From Taibaiella lutea (GTDB lineage Bacteria; Bacteroidota; Bacteroidia; Chitinophagales; Chitinophagaceae): 64,000 nt of DNA. The translations under genes and the position numbers were made by a program. The notes beneath the pieces are model-generated. The model did no database searches. It was not told the origin of the DNA and was given only the letters and a program-made list of their open reading frames with translations. Positions 47,870 through 56,185 of the stretch are shown here, piece after piece (the stretch's first letter is position 1; the number at the start of each line of letters is the position of its first letter). The stretch is from NCBI RefSeq assembly GCF_008629695.1, contig NZ_VWSH01000001.1, forward strand, positions 771,990-835,989. The letters are read 5' to 3'.

Positions 47870-48556
47870 TTACGGTGCCAATCTAAATGTTTCCCATTGG
47901 CTGTATCCCGGCAATTCGCCTTCACCATTATCTGTTTCCGGCTCACGAAAGAAAACGATTCGATCATGCAATCTATTGCTTCGGCCCTGCCAGAATTCAA
48001 CTTTTTCAGGAATAACTTTATAGCCGCCCCAGTGACCCGGTCTTGGAATTTCCTGTTCCGCATATTGCTGTTCCAGTTCTATCACCTTATTTTCCAACAC
48101 AGACCTTCCTTCAATAATCTCGCTTTGAGGAGAAGCGACAGCGCTTATCTGGCTACCTTGAGGCCTTGAATGAAAATAGGCATCAGATTCCTCTGCGGAA
48201 ATTTTTCGTGCTGTCCCTTCAATACGCACCTGTCTTTCCAATTCTTTCCAGAAAAACAATAATGCTACCGAATCTTCGTCTGCAATCTGCCTGCCTTTTT
48301 CACTATCGTAATTGGTGTAAAAGGTAAACCCTTCTTCATCCAGACCTTTCAGTAAAACAATACGTGCAGAGGGCATGCCCCACATATTGGCAGTGGCAAG
48401 CGTCATCGCATTTACTTCTGTTATACCTGCTGCTTCGGCCTGGCTGAACCATTTTTGAAAAAACAGAAGCGGGTCGTTACCTACTTCTGTTTCGCTTAAT
48501 GTAGCCATTTTGTAATCGGCACGGATTTTAGCAATATGTTCAGATGAATTAATCAT
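47870..48556 (-). CDS. pdxH: Pyridoxamine 5'-phosphate oxidase
   Basis: 228 residues. It oxidises pyridoxine or pyridoxamine phosphate to PLP using FMN. SARIVLLKGLDEEGFTFYTNYDSEKGRQI, VRIEGTARKIS and the C-terminal WQGRSNRLHDRIVF are hallmarks. Its start overlaps the stop of a 47-residue ORF (48549-48692) by 8 bp. Confidence 0.95.
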   Translation of the reverse strand: MINSSEHIAKIRADYKMATLSETEVGNDPLLFFQKWFSQAEAAGITEVNAMTLATANMWGMPSARIVLLKGLDEEGFTFYTNYDSEKGRQIADEDSVALLFFWKELERQVRIEGTARKISAEESDAYFHSRPQGSQISAVASPQSEIIEGRSVLENKVIELEQQYAEQEIPRPGHWGGYKVIPEKVEFWQGRSNRLHDRIVFFREPETDNGEGELPGYSQWETFRLAP

Positions 48557-48692
48557 TCAAATTCTCTGTATTCAAGTATTTAAACATTACCCAAATCAAG
48601 ACAATAGCCATAAGAATAGTGATGCCATAAGCTGATACTTCACCGATAACATTGCCTGTTTCGTACATCGAAGCTAAAAATGTTGAAGTCAT
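48549..48692 (-). CDS. Small single-pass membrane protein overlapping pdxH
   Basis: A 47-residue ORF on the minus strand, MTSTFLASMYETGNVIGEVS and onward, with one membrane helix (AYGITILMAIVLIWVMF) and a polar tail NTENLND. Its last codons and stop overlap the pdxH start (ATGATTAA), which would couple translation. There is no known family. Support comes from the overlap geometry, the clean ATG and the helix. Confidence 0.55.
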   Translation of the reverse strand: MTSTFLASMYETGNVIGEVSAYGITILMAIVLIWVMFKYLNTENLND

Positions 48693-48727
48693 AAAAAAGT
48701 ATTATAATGTTTTTTATAAAATATTTT

Positions 48728-48749
48728 GTGTCCTCGTAGGGACTTGAAC
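48728..48749. repeat. Left att-like direct repeat
   Basis: Matches 53263-53284 at 21 of 22 positions; the shared core is GTGTCCTCGTAGGGACT. It is a detached copy of the tRNA-Lys 3' end. Confidence 0.85.
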
Positions 48750-48839
48750 GTTATTGATGAAAGTATTGAAAATAAAGGGTTTCACGTAAAACTTGTTACT
48801 CGTTGTTTACCATTGTTTACTAAATTTGTATGCAAATAC

Positions 48840-49336
48840 ATGGCCGCAATCACCTTAATAATACTTGATCAAAGAAGACTGAAAAAGGGTGGCACTTATC
48901 CTATAAAACTGCGCCTGACATTCAATCGTGAGCAAAGGTATTACAAAACCCCTTATAATCAAAGCCCGGATGAATTTCTAAAATGCATGGATGCAAAGCA
49001 AGTGGGGAATTCAAAATAGCCGGCCTTAAATTCAATGCAATAGAACAAAAAGCAAACAAGATAATAGAAGACCTTGGCGACAACTTTACTTTTTCTTCAT
49101 TTGGGATGATAATATCATAGAATCGTATTGGCAAAGGCATTAGGAATAGATAAGCCGGTTACAACTCACTCCGCCCGGCACTCATTCGCAACAATATTAA
49201 AAAACAGTGGAGCTCCGGTAGCAATTATCAGCCAGGCACTAGGACATAGTTCTGAGGCTACTACTCAGAACTACCTTGCATCTTTGAAACAGACAAATTA
49301 AAAGACGCTACTGCGGCACTGACAGCATTTAAGTAA
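48840..49336 (+). pseudogene. Tyrosine recombinase (integrase) remnant
   Basis: An N-terminal arm-binding piece (MAAITLIILDQRRLKKGGTY) is intact to 49019. Then comes a frame change with a linker segment (LKFNAIEQKANKIIEDLGD), and a large deletion of the catalytic core. The C-terminal catalytic part returns in another frame with THSARHSFAT (H-x-x-R) and ALGHSSEATTQNYL (His and Tyr). A last frame change gives the usual KDATAALTAFK end. The first catalytic Arg is missing, so it cannot recombine. Family: Bacteroidota site-specific integrase. Confidence 0.85.
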
Positions 49337-49420
49337 CGATAAAATCCCTGTATATGAGATTTTGTACTATTGCTCTCCTTTAAAAACAAAAACGGGGCAC
49401 TGTTATACCCAATCCTATAT

Positions 49421-49591
49421 TTAATCCTGTTCTTTCAACACTTCTTCCAATACATTAATAGCATTGTAGATCCGCAATATTGTACTACGTAATTCAGATT
49501 CTTGCTGTTGAAGTTTTTCCAAGCGCTCTTGTGCTAAAGAATACTGATGCTTTAGTTCATTAATACGATTTTGTATTAGTACCTTATCCAT
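49421..49591 (-). CDS. Small coiled-coil protein
   Basis: A 56-residue ORF: MDKVLIQNRINELKHQYSLA and onward, with heptad L/I spacing (LEKLQQQESELRSTI). It is not recognised. It may be an accessory of the island. Confidence 0.4.
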   Translation of the reverse strand: MDKVLIQNRINELKHQYSLAQERLEKLQQQESELRSTILRIYNAINVLEEVLKEQD

Positions 49592-49644
49592 CTTTATTAG
49601 TTATTAGCTGGTGTATTATTTTAAAATCTTAGACTTGACATTTA

Positions 49645-49965
49645 CTATTCCTCCATACCGAAAAGATACCAATAAAAATCTTTGCCTGGTATAGTGTCTT
49701 TTTCTACGACTTCAAGTGGCTTTCTTATCTCCTCCCTATGCTGTTTATAGAAATATGCCCTGTCAAATATTACTTCCCTTCCCTTATCATCAGAAAATCT
49801 GCAATCTAAATACAGCATTAAAGTACCTTCAATTGTTGATTAATCATCTTCAGACTGAGTTGTTTCGATTCGGTTTTTAAATAAGGGTTCTTTAGAATTA
49901 TTGCAGGCCGAGAACATAAGCAACATTCCAACAGAGAGCGTACTGGCTCGTAAGTACTTTTTCAT
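49645..49965 (-). pseudogene. Short lipoprotein with an in-frame stop
   Basis: Starts MKKYLRASTLSVGMLLMFSAC (lipobox FSAC). A TAA at codon 42 stops it; the same frame then continues for 64 codons (STIEGTLMLYLDCRFSDD…) to a TAG. The frame is otherwise clean, so a recent nonsense mutation is likely; two separate small proteins or readthrough are possible. No family. Confidence 0.5.
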
Positions 49966-50032
49966 ATGTATTAGGATTTGGGACCTAAAATACACTTATT
50001 TCTTAATATTTAAAATTAGTTTTATATCTCAT

Positions 50033-50342
50033 TAACAAAGCGAGTGAAATGAAGCCGTTCTATCGGTATGTTTCAGATAATGGGTGAACATTGGAAGCAC
50101 TTGGCTATTCTTCGATTAGTGAAATGTGGGATGATTTCAAGAAAGGCGAATTTCAACAGATAGCAGCTTTGGTAAAATTCATCCGCATTGGCAACCGACT
50201 CTTTTCTGCTTTAAAATCCCACGATTGGGATAAGGTAGCAAAAATTTACAATGGCGCTGCTTACAAGGAAATGACTGTCAAATGGAAAAGGGAGCCGTAT
50301 GATGTGAACCTGCGAAAAGCTTATGAAAAATTTGAAATATAG
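50033..50342 (+). pseudogene. N-acetylmuramidase (DUF3380) endolysin remnant
   Basis: The frame holding GMFQIMGEHWK (50065 onward) shifts by one base into MEALGYSSISEMWDDFKKGE…, which ends DVNLRKAYEKFEI. These match the C-terminal part of phage-type N-acetylmuramidase domains (FQIMG, RALKxxDW, YNGxxY, YDxxLxxAY). The N-terminal catalytic part is missing. Confidence 0.65.
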
Positions 50343-50464
50343 ATTTGTCATTTATCCATAACATTTTAAGAATGTGTTTGTGCCGGCTTATTCTTTGGTC
50401 GGCTTTTTATATGTTGAATTTTAAGTTAAGTAATCATTATATTTGTCTTGAATTAAACCCTTTC

Positions 50465-50953
50465 ATGAAATCAAATCTATTGTTCCTAATAATAACTGTG
50501 ACGTTATTCACCTCTTGTAGCAAGAAAGACAAATTTGAATGTGGGGTAGAAAGCAATTCACCACCAACGGAAGATAGCAGCATACTTTTTATTCCAACTG
50601 CATTTTCACCCTATCAAGACGGATTAAATGACCAGTTTCTAATTACAACCATAAATATCAACTCTACTCATATTGAAATATACAATAACGAAAATGAGTT
50701 GTTGTTTGAAACTGATGAATGGAAAGGTTGGGCTCCGAATACAGAAACCGGACTTACACTATACCATTATAAAGTAACCGCTAAAAGTCTACAGGGGTAT
50801 GAATATTACAGGTGTGGTGATGTTTATTCTTTTAAATGCTTAACAAAGGGGTTTGACGCTAATAAGCTTATTTTCGGAGATCAGTTCGATCCTACTCAAC
50901 CCGGATATTATCTTCCTGGAACTTCTGCAGAAATTATTGAAAATTGCAAATAA
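50465..50953 (+). CDS. Lipoprotein with a CHU_C-like domain
   Basis: 162 residues from the ATG at 50465 (MKSNLLFLIITVTLFTSC, lipobox TSC); 40 upstream codons are in frame but not favoured. The body has FIPTAFSPYQDGLNDQFLIT, IEIYNNENELLFETDEWKGW and TLYHYKVTAKSLQG, the pattern of the gliding-motility C-terminal (T9SS type B) domain. That domain is normally the tail of a large secreted protein; here it is alone, attached to a lipoprotein signal. A role on the cell surface is likely but unproved. Confidence 0.65.
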   Translation: MKSNLLFLIITVTLFTSCSKKDKFECGVESNSPPTEDSSILFIPTAFSPYQDGLNDQFLITTININSTHIEIYNNENELLFETDEWKGWAPNTETGLTLYHYKVTAKSLQGYEYYRCGDVYSFKCLTKGFDANKLIFGDQFDPTQPGYYLPGTSAEIIENCK

Positions 50954-51030
50954 AATGTTGCTGGAAGAAGCCAACAATATGTCCGTGCAAAATGTTGAAG
51001 TTTTCGGAAAATTTAAAATAAATTCAAATA

Positions 51031-51062
51031 AAAAACAGCCTGGAACTACCCGGGCTGTTTTT
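51031..51062. terminator. Terminator, AAAAACAGCC arms
   Basis: AAAAACAGCC pairs with GGCTGTTTTT, then TTTT. It lies 78 bp after the CHU_C-like gene. The rest of the 308-bp gap 50954-51261 holds one more hairpin and the leader described below. Confidence 0.75.
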
Positions 51063-51141
51063 ATTTTAGGGAAGCTTATGAAAAGTATTTGATTGCTTAT
51101 TCTACTTTTGTTTCTCTGGTTAAGTCGATTCTATCCAGATT

Positions 51142-51173
51142 AAAGCACACCTTACTCCAATTCAGTGTGCTTT
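51142..51173. terminator. Terminator, AAAGCACAC arms
   Basis: AAAGCACAC and GTGTGCTTT are 14 bases apart and are followed by TTATT. It is in the gap before the first tail-fibre-like gene. Confidence 0.65.
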
Positions 51174-51215
51174 TTATTATTTGAAATAATAATAACTATA
51201 TATCTATCGTTTGGT

Positions 51216-51261
51216 ATAATCTTTAACCCATTGCTGATGAAGCAATATAAACCAAAATATT
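51216..51261 (+). promoter_or_regulatory. Shared leader of the tail-fibre-like genes, copy 1
   Basis: About 46 bases immediately before the ATG, nearly identical to 52367-52413: ATCTTTAACC, then a small hairpin ATTGCTGATGAAGCAAT, then AACCAAAA. It may be a translation-start or promoter-proximal element of this gene pair. Confidence 0.6.
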
Positions 51262-52173
51262 ATGCCAGATAATTTAAGCTTAAGTAATATTAACGCAAAC
51301 ACAATCGACATTGACATTTCAGGAGGTGGAACTTCTGTTACATTACCAGCTGCTGATGCAACAGCAAATACAGCAGGATTAATGAGCGCTGACGATAAAG
51401 CGAAAATCATTTTACAGGATGGTAATGCTTTTAGTTCAGATATGAATATAGGAACTAAGAACTCTAATACTTTAAATTTCAAGATCAATAATACTACAGT
51501 TGGCCAATTTGCAACTAGTGGAAACTTCTACACAAACAAAATTGGTTTTTTGCAAAGCGGTGCAGGTAGTCCTAACTCGGCGTTAATTACTTTCGCATCC
51601 TCAGGCGTAACTATTTCAAGAAATGTTGCAAATTCAAATACGACGTTAACAGTCAATCAAGCTCATGCAAGTTCTACAGGAAATACTTTGACGTTACAGA
51701 AAGCTGGAAGCGATCAACTATCCATGAATAGTACAGGTATATTGAAAGTGAATAACCTTGCCGGCACAGGAACGCGAATGGTTACGGCAGATAGCACTGG
51801 CAATTTAAGCGCATCTACAGAAGTTACTTCCGGAACTTATACTCCGACAACTGCTATTACACCGACAGGAACTGCAACTCCGCAAGGTTTTACCTACATG
51901 AGAGTAGGCAATATTGTTCATGTATCTGGAAGGCTAGATTGCACAGGTATAACGGGAGGAATAAGCGATGTTCAAGTTACGTTGCCTATCGCTTCAACAT
52001 TAAATGTTGCAACGGACGTTTTGGGAGTCGTTACCGGAAACGGGTTAAGTGGCGCGTCGCCTAATCTCGTAATTGGTGTTCCTGGTGCTGGTAACAATTA
52101 TGCTCAAGTGAAATTTTTTGCTACTAGTGGTTCACCTGCAGTGTATGTTCAATTTCAATATCAAGTTATATAA
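51262..52173 (+). CDS. Phage tail-fibre-like protein
   Basis: 303 residues, Ser/Thr/Asn/Gly-rich and beta-rich. TAGLMSADDKAKI near residue 37 is the short motif common in trimeric tail fibres (AGLMSAxDK). The C-terminal half (TSGTYTPT…TPQGFTYMRVGNIVHVSGR) resembles the shorter paralogue at 52414. No signal peptide. It likely formed part of a virion or tailocin adhesin. Confidence 0.7.
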   Translation: MPDNLSLSNINANTIDIDISGGGTSVTLPAADATANTAGLMSADDKAKIILQDGNAFSSDMNIGTKNSNTLNFKINNTTVGQFATSGNFYTNKIGFLQSGAGSPNSALITFASSGVTISRNVANSNTTLTVNQAHASSTGNTLTLQKAGSDQLSMNSTGILKVNNLAGTGTRMVTADSTGNLSASTEVTSGTYTPTTAITPTGTATPQGFTYMRVGNIVHVSGRLDCTGITGGISDVQVTLPIASTLNVATDVLGVVTGNGLSGASPNLVIGVPGAGNNYAQVKFFATSGSPAVYVQFQYQVI

Positions 52174-52184
52174 CAATTAAAAAA

Positions 52185-52227
52185 GCAAACATAAAAGCAC
52201 ATCGTAACGATGTGCTTTTATGTTTGC
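52185..52227. terminator. Long perfect terminator hairpin
   Basis: A 21-bp stem (first part GCAAACATAAAAGCACATCG) at 52185-52205 pairs with 52207-52227 around a single base; the effective loop is longer. A T-run follows. It lies just after the first tail-fibre-like gene. Confidence 0.9.
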
Positions 52228-52366
52228 CTTTTTATTTCTCCGAAATCCTAAAAAGGTTCCTGGGTTACGATTCCCTCCTATTCTGACTCAATTGTTCGTT
52301 TAAATATTTGCGCAAGGTTTTCATGGTATTTTGTGATAAAATGAAAACTGAGGTAGCTTCGTTATA

Positions 52367-52413
52367 ATAAATCTTTAACCAATTGCTGATAAGGCAATAT
52401 AAAACCAAAAATC
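52367..52413 (+). promoter_or_regulatory. Shared leader of the tail-fibre-like genes, copy 2
   Basis: Matches 51216-51261 with ATCTTTAACC, ATTGCTGATAAGGCAAT and AACCAAAA before the ATG. Confidence 0.6.
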
Positions 52414-52917
52414 ATGTCAGATTTAATTTTCGGTGCGACTTCACCAACAGACCAAGCTATTGGCATTACAGGAGGTATAGGTATTACTTTGATATCTGCC
52501 ACTTCTTCTGATGCAGGCTTAATGAGTGCAAATGATAAAACAGTATTGGACCTCTTGCCTCCAGTTACTTCCGGAACTTATACTCCAGCTTGCGTAGGGC
52601 CAGCAACCTATACACCAGCTGGTTTTAGGTATATAAAAGTTGGGCATATCGTGCAGGGCGGCGGATTAGTCGAAGTTAGTGGAGGTGTAGTGGGCGATAA
52701 TTCGTTTGCTTTTGATTTACCATTTTCTTCAGTAATCTACGATTTGACCAATGTAACAGGAACATTAACAGGTATAAATATAGGCGCTCCGGTTTCGACT
52801 GGTACAGGCAATTATGTTAATGCTTATTTTGCAGCCACAGCAATGGCAGCAGCGCACTTTACAGCAACAGACACTGACTCTACTGTATACATAGAATTTA
52901 CTTACATAGTGCTTTAG
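52414..52917 (+). CDS. Short tail-fibre-like paralogue
   Basis: 167 residues. DAGLMSANDKTVLDLL and TSGTYTPACVGPATYTPAGFRYIKVGHIVQ align with the larger gene at 51262; the middle of that protein is missing. The pair probably arose by duplication. Confidence 0.65.
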   Translation: MSDLIFGATSPTDQAIGITGGIGITLISATSSDAGLMSANDKTVLDLLPPVTSGTYTPACVGPATYTPAGFRYIKVGHIVQGGGLVEVSGGVVGDNSFAFDLPFSSVIYDLTNVTGTLTGINIGAPVSTGTGNYVNAYFAATAMAAAHFTATDTDSTVYIEFTYIVL

Positions 52918-53227
52918 AACCTAGACTTATTGGTTTGCGGAAAAAGGAGAAAGTATGTAACAATGCAACGGACCAATGGAAATTAACATCCCGTCCATTA
53001 TTGGCCGGGGTGTTGGTTAACTCGAAGTTTGATCGGAAAGAATAGTGAGATAAATTAAAATAATTGAATCCCATCGGTGCACTTATCTGATCCCTAACGT
53101 CCTTTTTCAATTGAAGTAATTGTTTCAAAGAAGCGTTGAAAGGATGTTACAGCATTAAATCCAAATCTAATAAGGCTGAATTCTTACTCTTAAATGTATG
53201 TAAACTGTATGTAAATGAAAATAAAAA

Positions 53228-53253
53228 AAGCATTTACAGTTATGCAAATGCTT
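53228..53253. terminator. Hairpin beside tRNA-Lys
   Basis: AAGCATTT and AAATGCTT pair around 10 bases. It lies 10 bp beyond the tRNA 3' end, probably as tRNA terminator or element end. The remaining 52918-53227 has a 76-codon minus-strand frame that I do not accept as a gene. Confidence 0.55.
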
Positions 53254-53263
53254 GATTATCAAG

Positions 53264-53336
<73 letters not shown>

Positions 53337-53402
53337 AATTTGTGGTGTAAATGTACTAAACAGCAGCGGGATTTTTAAATCCTGAATGAATATTCCTTGT
53401 TT

Positions 53403-54062
53403 TTATTCTTTCCATAAAAACGGGAATAAAACCATTGCCAATCCGATAATTAATACATCCATGCCAACCATCATCCATGCCATTCCTGCCCAACCTTCCT
53501 GAAGCACACTGGAAACAGCTCCCAAAGCAAGATTACTTAATACCATCAGTAACGGAATAGCAATCGGAAAACCTAAAATTGCCATCAATGCTGCATTTTG
53601 ACGTGCCTGAGCCGCAATAGCGCTTAAAAAAGTAAATAATAATGATAAGCTTGATGCACCTAAGCAACATACTATAATGAATGTTTTCTTATTCTGTATC
53701 GGACTTCCGAGCAATAAATTAAATAACAGTAACGAAATGAACATCATAAAAAGCATCATTACCGTGCTGTAAATCATTTTGGCTAATATATATTGCAATG
53801 GCGTTACCAGCGTAAAATAATATCGCATCCTGCTAATACCTTCCTGCAGAAAGCTTTTTGCTACTGTGTTGACCGTTACAAAAAGTTGCGCGACCCAAAA
53901 CAATGCATTCCAGATACGGCTTTCAGGCTGACCTGTCATCATAAATAAAACAAATACCGTACACCCTACGTACAGAACCACACCAAAAAAAGTATGTTTC
54001 TGGCGCCATTCCAACAAAAGGTCTTTTTTGAGAAGGGTAAGTATCTGGTTTATGTATAGCAT
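53403..54062 (-). CDS. ccmB: Heme exporter protein CcmB
   Basis: 219 residues with six membrane helices. The N-terminus LLKKDLLLEWRQKHTFFGVVLYV is a hallmark. It forms the permease of the heme-chaperone ABC system for cytochrome c maturation. No ccmA, C or E gene is adjacent, which is common in Bacteroidota. Confidence 0.9.
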   Translation of the reverse strand: MLYINQILTLLKKDLLLEWRQKHTFFGVVLYVGCTVFVLFMMTGQPESRIWNALFWVAQLFVTVNTVAKSFLQEGISRMRYYFTLVTPLQYILAKMIYSTVMMLFMMFISLLLFNLLLGSPIQNKKTFIIVCCLGASSLSLLFTFLSAIAAQARQNAALMAILGFPIAIPLLMVLSNLALGAVSSVLQEGWAGMAWMMVGMDVLIIGLAMVLFPFLWKE

Positions 54063-54076
54063 TAGTTTGTTTTCAT

Positions 54077-54111
54077 TTAAACCTATAAGGTTTTAAAAAC
54101 CTTATAAGTTT
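54077..54111. terminator. Hairpin after the nitroreductase gene
   Basis: Arms TAAACCTATAAGGTTTT and AAAACCTTATAAGTTTA pair with one mismatch. It is 20 bp beyond the nitroreductase stop on the minus strand. Confidence 0.75.
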
Positions 54112-54131
54112 AACCTTATTAAGTATCAGGA

Positions 54132-54716
54132 CTATGCCCATCTGATTTTTTCTTCCATCGGAATATTACGAACCGCTTCTTTCTTTGGCTGGTCGGTGTA
54201 ACCCATGTATAAAAATCCTAAAACCTCATCTTCTTCCTGAAGGTTTAAATATTGTTTCATAGCAGGTTTCAGCACCATACCACCAGTACTCCAGAAAGTA
54301 GCAACATCTAAAGCCTCGGCGCCTAACAATACATTTTGAATAGCAGCAGAAGTTGCAGCATATTCTTCCAGTTTCGGAATTTTAGCTTCCGGTGTACGGC
54401 GCATAATAGCAATTACCAGATGAGAGGCCATATCACCCATATGCTCAAAATTATCGTAAGATGCCTGTTTACGATTTTCTTCTGCTGTGTTTTCCCAATA
54501 AAGATTTGCATGGTCTTTACAAAAGTTCTTAAGGCTCTCTCCTGTATAAACCACAAAGCGCCATGGCTCTGTACGGGCATGTGTAGGTGCAAAATCCGCC
54601 AATGCCAACAATTGTTGCATTGTTTCTTTACTGATTTTATTGCCATTCATGGCTGCCGCTTTAGTCGTTCTTCTGTTGCGGATTACTTTTTCTACTTGTT
54701 CAAATTGCGGATTCAT
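54132..54716 (-). CDS. Nitroreductase family protein
   Basis: 194 residues from the ATG at 54716 (MNPQFEQVEKVIRNRRTTK); nine upstream codons are in frame. The FMN pocket has the RRTTKAAAMNGNKISKE start, TEPWRFVVYTG and AAIQNVLLGAEALDVATFWSTGG. It resembles the short YdjA group. Substrate unknown. Confidence 0.87.
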   Translation of the reverse strand: MNPQFEQVEKVIRNRRTTKAAAMNGNKISKETMQQLLALADFAPTHARTEPWRFVVYTGESLKNFCKDHANLYWENTAEENRKQASYDNFEHMGDMASHLVIAIMRRTPEAKIPKLEEYAATSAAIQNVLLGAEALDVATFWSTGGMVLKPAMKQYLNLQEEDEVLGFLYMGYTDQPKKEAVRNIPMEEKIRWA

Positions 54717-54751
54717 ATTGTGTCTTTTATTTGGATGCTTCATTAACGGCG

Positions 54752-54759
54752 CAAAAGTA
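54752..54759 (-). promoter_or_regulatory. -7 promoter box for the nitroreductase gene
   Basis: TACTTTTG on the minus strand, 36 bp before the ATG at 54716, matches TAnnTTTG. The -33 box is not clear. Confidence 0.4.
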
Positions 54760-54787
54760 CAAAGATTGGTTCGTTCTATTTAATTGT

Positions 54788-54795
54788 TATTTTTG
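54788..54795 (+). promoter_or_regulatory. -7 promoter box for the heptose gene pair
   Basis: TATTTTTG matches TAnnTTTG, with a possible TTGG -33 element upstream. It is 80 bp before the ATG at 54876. Confidence 0.4.
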
Positions 54796-54875
54796 GCGTC
54801 TTAAAAAGGGGAAGATAGTCGATAGTCGATGGTGAACTGAGAATAGATAGATAAATAAGAAATAAATTTCTACAA

Positions 54876-55565
54876 ATGGAATGTATTATACTGGCAGGCG
54901 GATTAGGCACAAGATTGAGCGGCGTGGTGAGCGATGTACCTAAATGCATGGCTCCTGTAGCCGGAGAGCCATTTTTATCGCACATTCTGCAATACCTGGA
55001 AGATCAGTTTGTGGACCATGTAATATTTTCTCTTGGCTATAAATCCGAAGTAGTAATTGAATATCTCAGACAAAAAGCATATACTTTCAAGACTTCATGG
55101 GTATTGGAGAAAGAACCTTTAGGCACGGGTGGCGGCATTCGCCTTGCAATGGCAAAAAGTAAGGAAGATGAATTATTTGTGCTTAATGGAGATACTATGT
55201 TTGATGTTGATTTAAGAAATATGCAATCCGCTTTCAGCAAGGAACACAAGGGAATACTGGCATTAAAGCCTATGCAAAATTTCGAAAGATACGGATCAGT
55301 TCAGTTGAATGCGGCAAATGAAATTACCGCATTCAATGAGAAACAATTTATGAAAGAAGGCCTTATTAATGGCGGCGTTTACCTTATCAATAAATCATCG
55401 GCGAATCTTCAATCTTATCCTGATAAATTTTCTTTTGAAAAAGATTTTTTAGAACCGGAAGCATTAAAACATTCATTGCAAGGCTTTGTCAGCAATGGTT
55501 ATTTTATTGACATTGGCATTCCTGAAGATTATTATAAAGCACAGGAAGACTTTAAGAAAGAATAA
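54876..55565 (+). CDS. Sugar-phosphate nucleotidyltransferase, HddC-like
   Basis: 229 residues. LAGGLGTRL and PKCMAPVAGEPFL are the nucleotide-binding motifs, with EKEPLGTGGGIRLA and FVLNGDTMFDVDL. Together with the HAD phosphatase gene that follows it resembles HddC, which makes GDP-D-glycero-alpha-D-manno-heptose. The exact sugar is inferred from the gene pair. Confidence 0.82.
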   Translation: MECIILAGGLGTRLSGVVSDVPKCMAPVAGEPFLSHILQYLEDQFVDHVIFSLGYKSEVVIEYLRQKAYTFKTSWVLEKEPLGTGGGIRLAMAKSKEDELFVLNGDTMFDVDLRNMQSAFSKEHKGILALKPMQNFERYGSVQLNAANEITAFNEKQFMKEGLINGGVYLINKSSANLQSYPDKFSFEKDFLEPEALKHSLQGFVSNGYFIDIGIPEDYYKAQEDFKKE

Positions 55566-55657
55566 GTTATCAGTCGATAGCTTTTAGTCGTTATTAAAAA
55601 GGATTAACAATGAATCAAAAACTATCTGCTATTGACTGACCACTAACCACTAAAGAA

Positions 55658-56185
55658 ATGGCTACAGCATTATTTCTCGACAGAGACGGCGTTATAAATG
55701 AAGAAAAGCACGGAAGCTATATCTTCCACAAAGATGAGTTTATATTTTATCCAGGTGCAGAAGCTGCATTGATAAAACTTTCCAAACAATTTGATTATGT
55801 CTTTATCGTAACTAATCAACGTGGCATAGGGCGTGGTTATATGACGGAAGCGGCTTTACACGAAATACATGAACACCTTATTTCAACAGTAGTAAATGGT
55901 GGTGGCAAAATAGATAAAGTATATTTCGCACCATCTGTTGATTCTAATCACTCGCATCGCAAACCAAATACCGGCATGGCTTTGGATGCCTTGAACGATT
56001 TTCCTGATATTGAATTTAATAAAAGCATTATGGTCGGAAATAATTTGAGCGATATGAAATTCGGCAAGACAATGGGCATGAAAACCATCTTCCTCTCTAC
56101 AACTCAACCCGCTTTTAGCTTGCCGCACGAATTAATCGACAAACAATACGATTCTTTAAAATCGTTTTCCGATAATTTCAGATAA
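55658..56185 (+). CDS. HAD-IIIA phosphatase, GmhB-like
   Basis: 175 residues. LFLDRDGVINEE (nucleophile Asp), VTNQRGIGRG and KPNTGMALDAL are typical of histidinol/heptose-bisphosphate phosphatases. GmhB removes the 7-phosphate of D,D-heptose-1,7-bisphosphate. The cysteine zinc knuckle usual in E. coli GmhB is not visible. It follows the nucleotidyltransferase by 92 bp; the last bases overlap the convergent 56178 gene. Confidence 0.82.
   Translation: MATALFLDRDGVINEEKHGSYIFHKDEFIFYPGAEAALIKLSKQFDYVFIVTNQRGIGRGYMTEAALHEIHEHLISTVVNGGGKIDKVYFAPSVDSNHSHRKPNTGMALDALNDFPDIEFNKSIMVGNNLSDMKFGKTMGMKTIFLSTTQPAFSLPHELIDKQYDSLKSFSDNFR

Noticed and set aside
48779-48792. parS-like sequence GTTTCACGTAAAAC
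   Set aside because: It differs from the parS palindrome at several bases, is not near parAB and is inside the integrated element. A single near match could arise by chance.
52898-53128. 76-residue minus-strand ORF near the right end of the island
   Set aside because: It overlaps the end of the tail-fibre-like gene, has no recognisable family and no start context; it could be a fragment of an outer-membrane protein, but I cannot support it.
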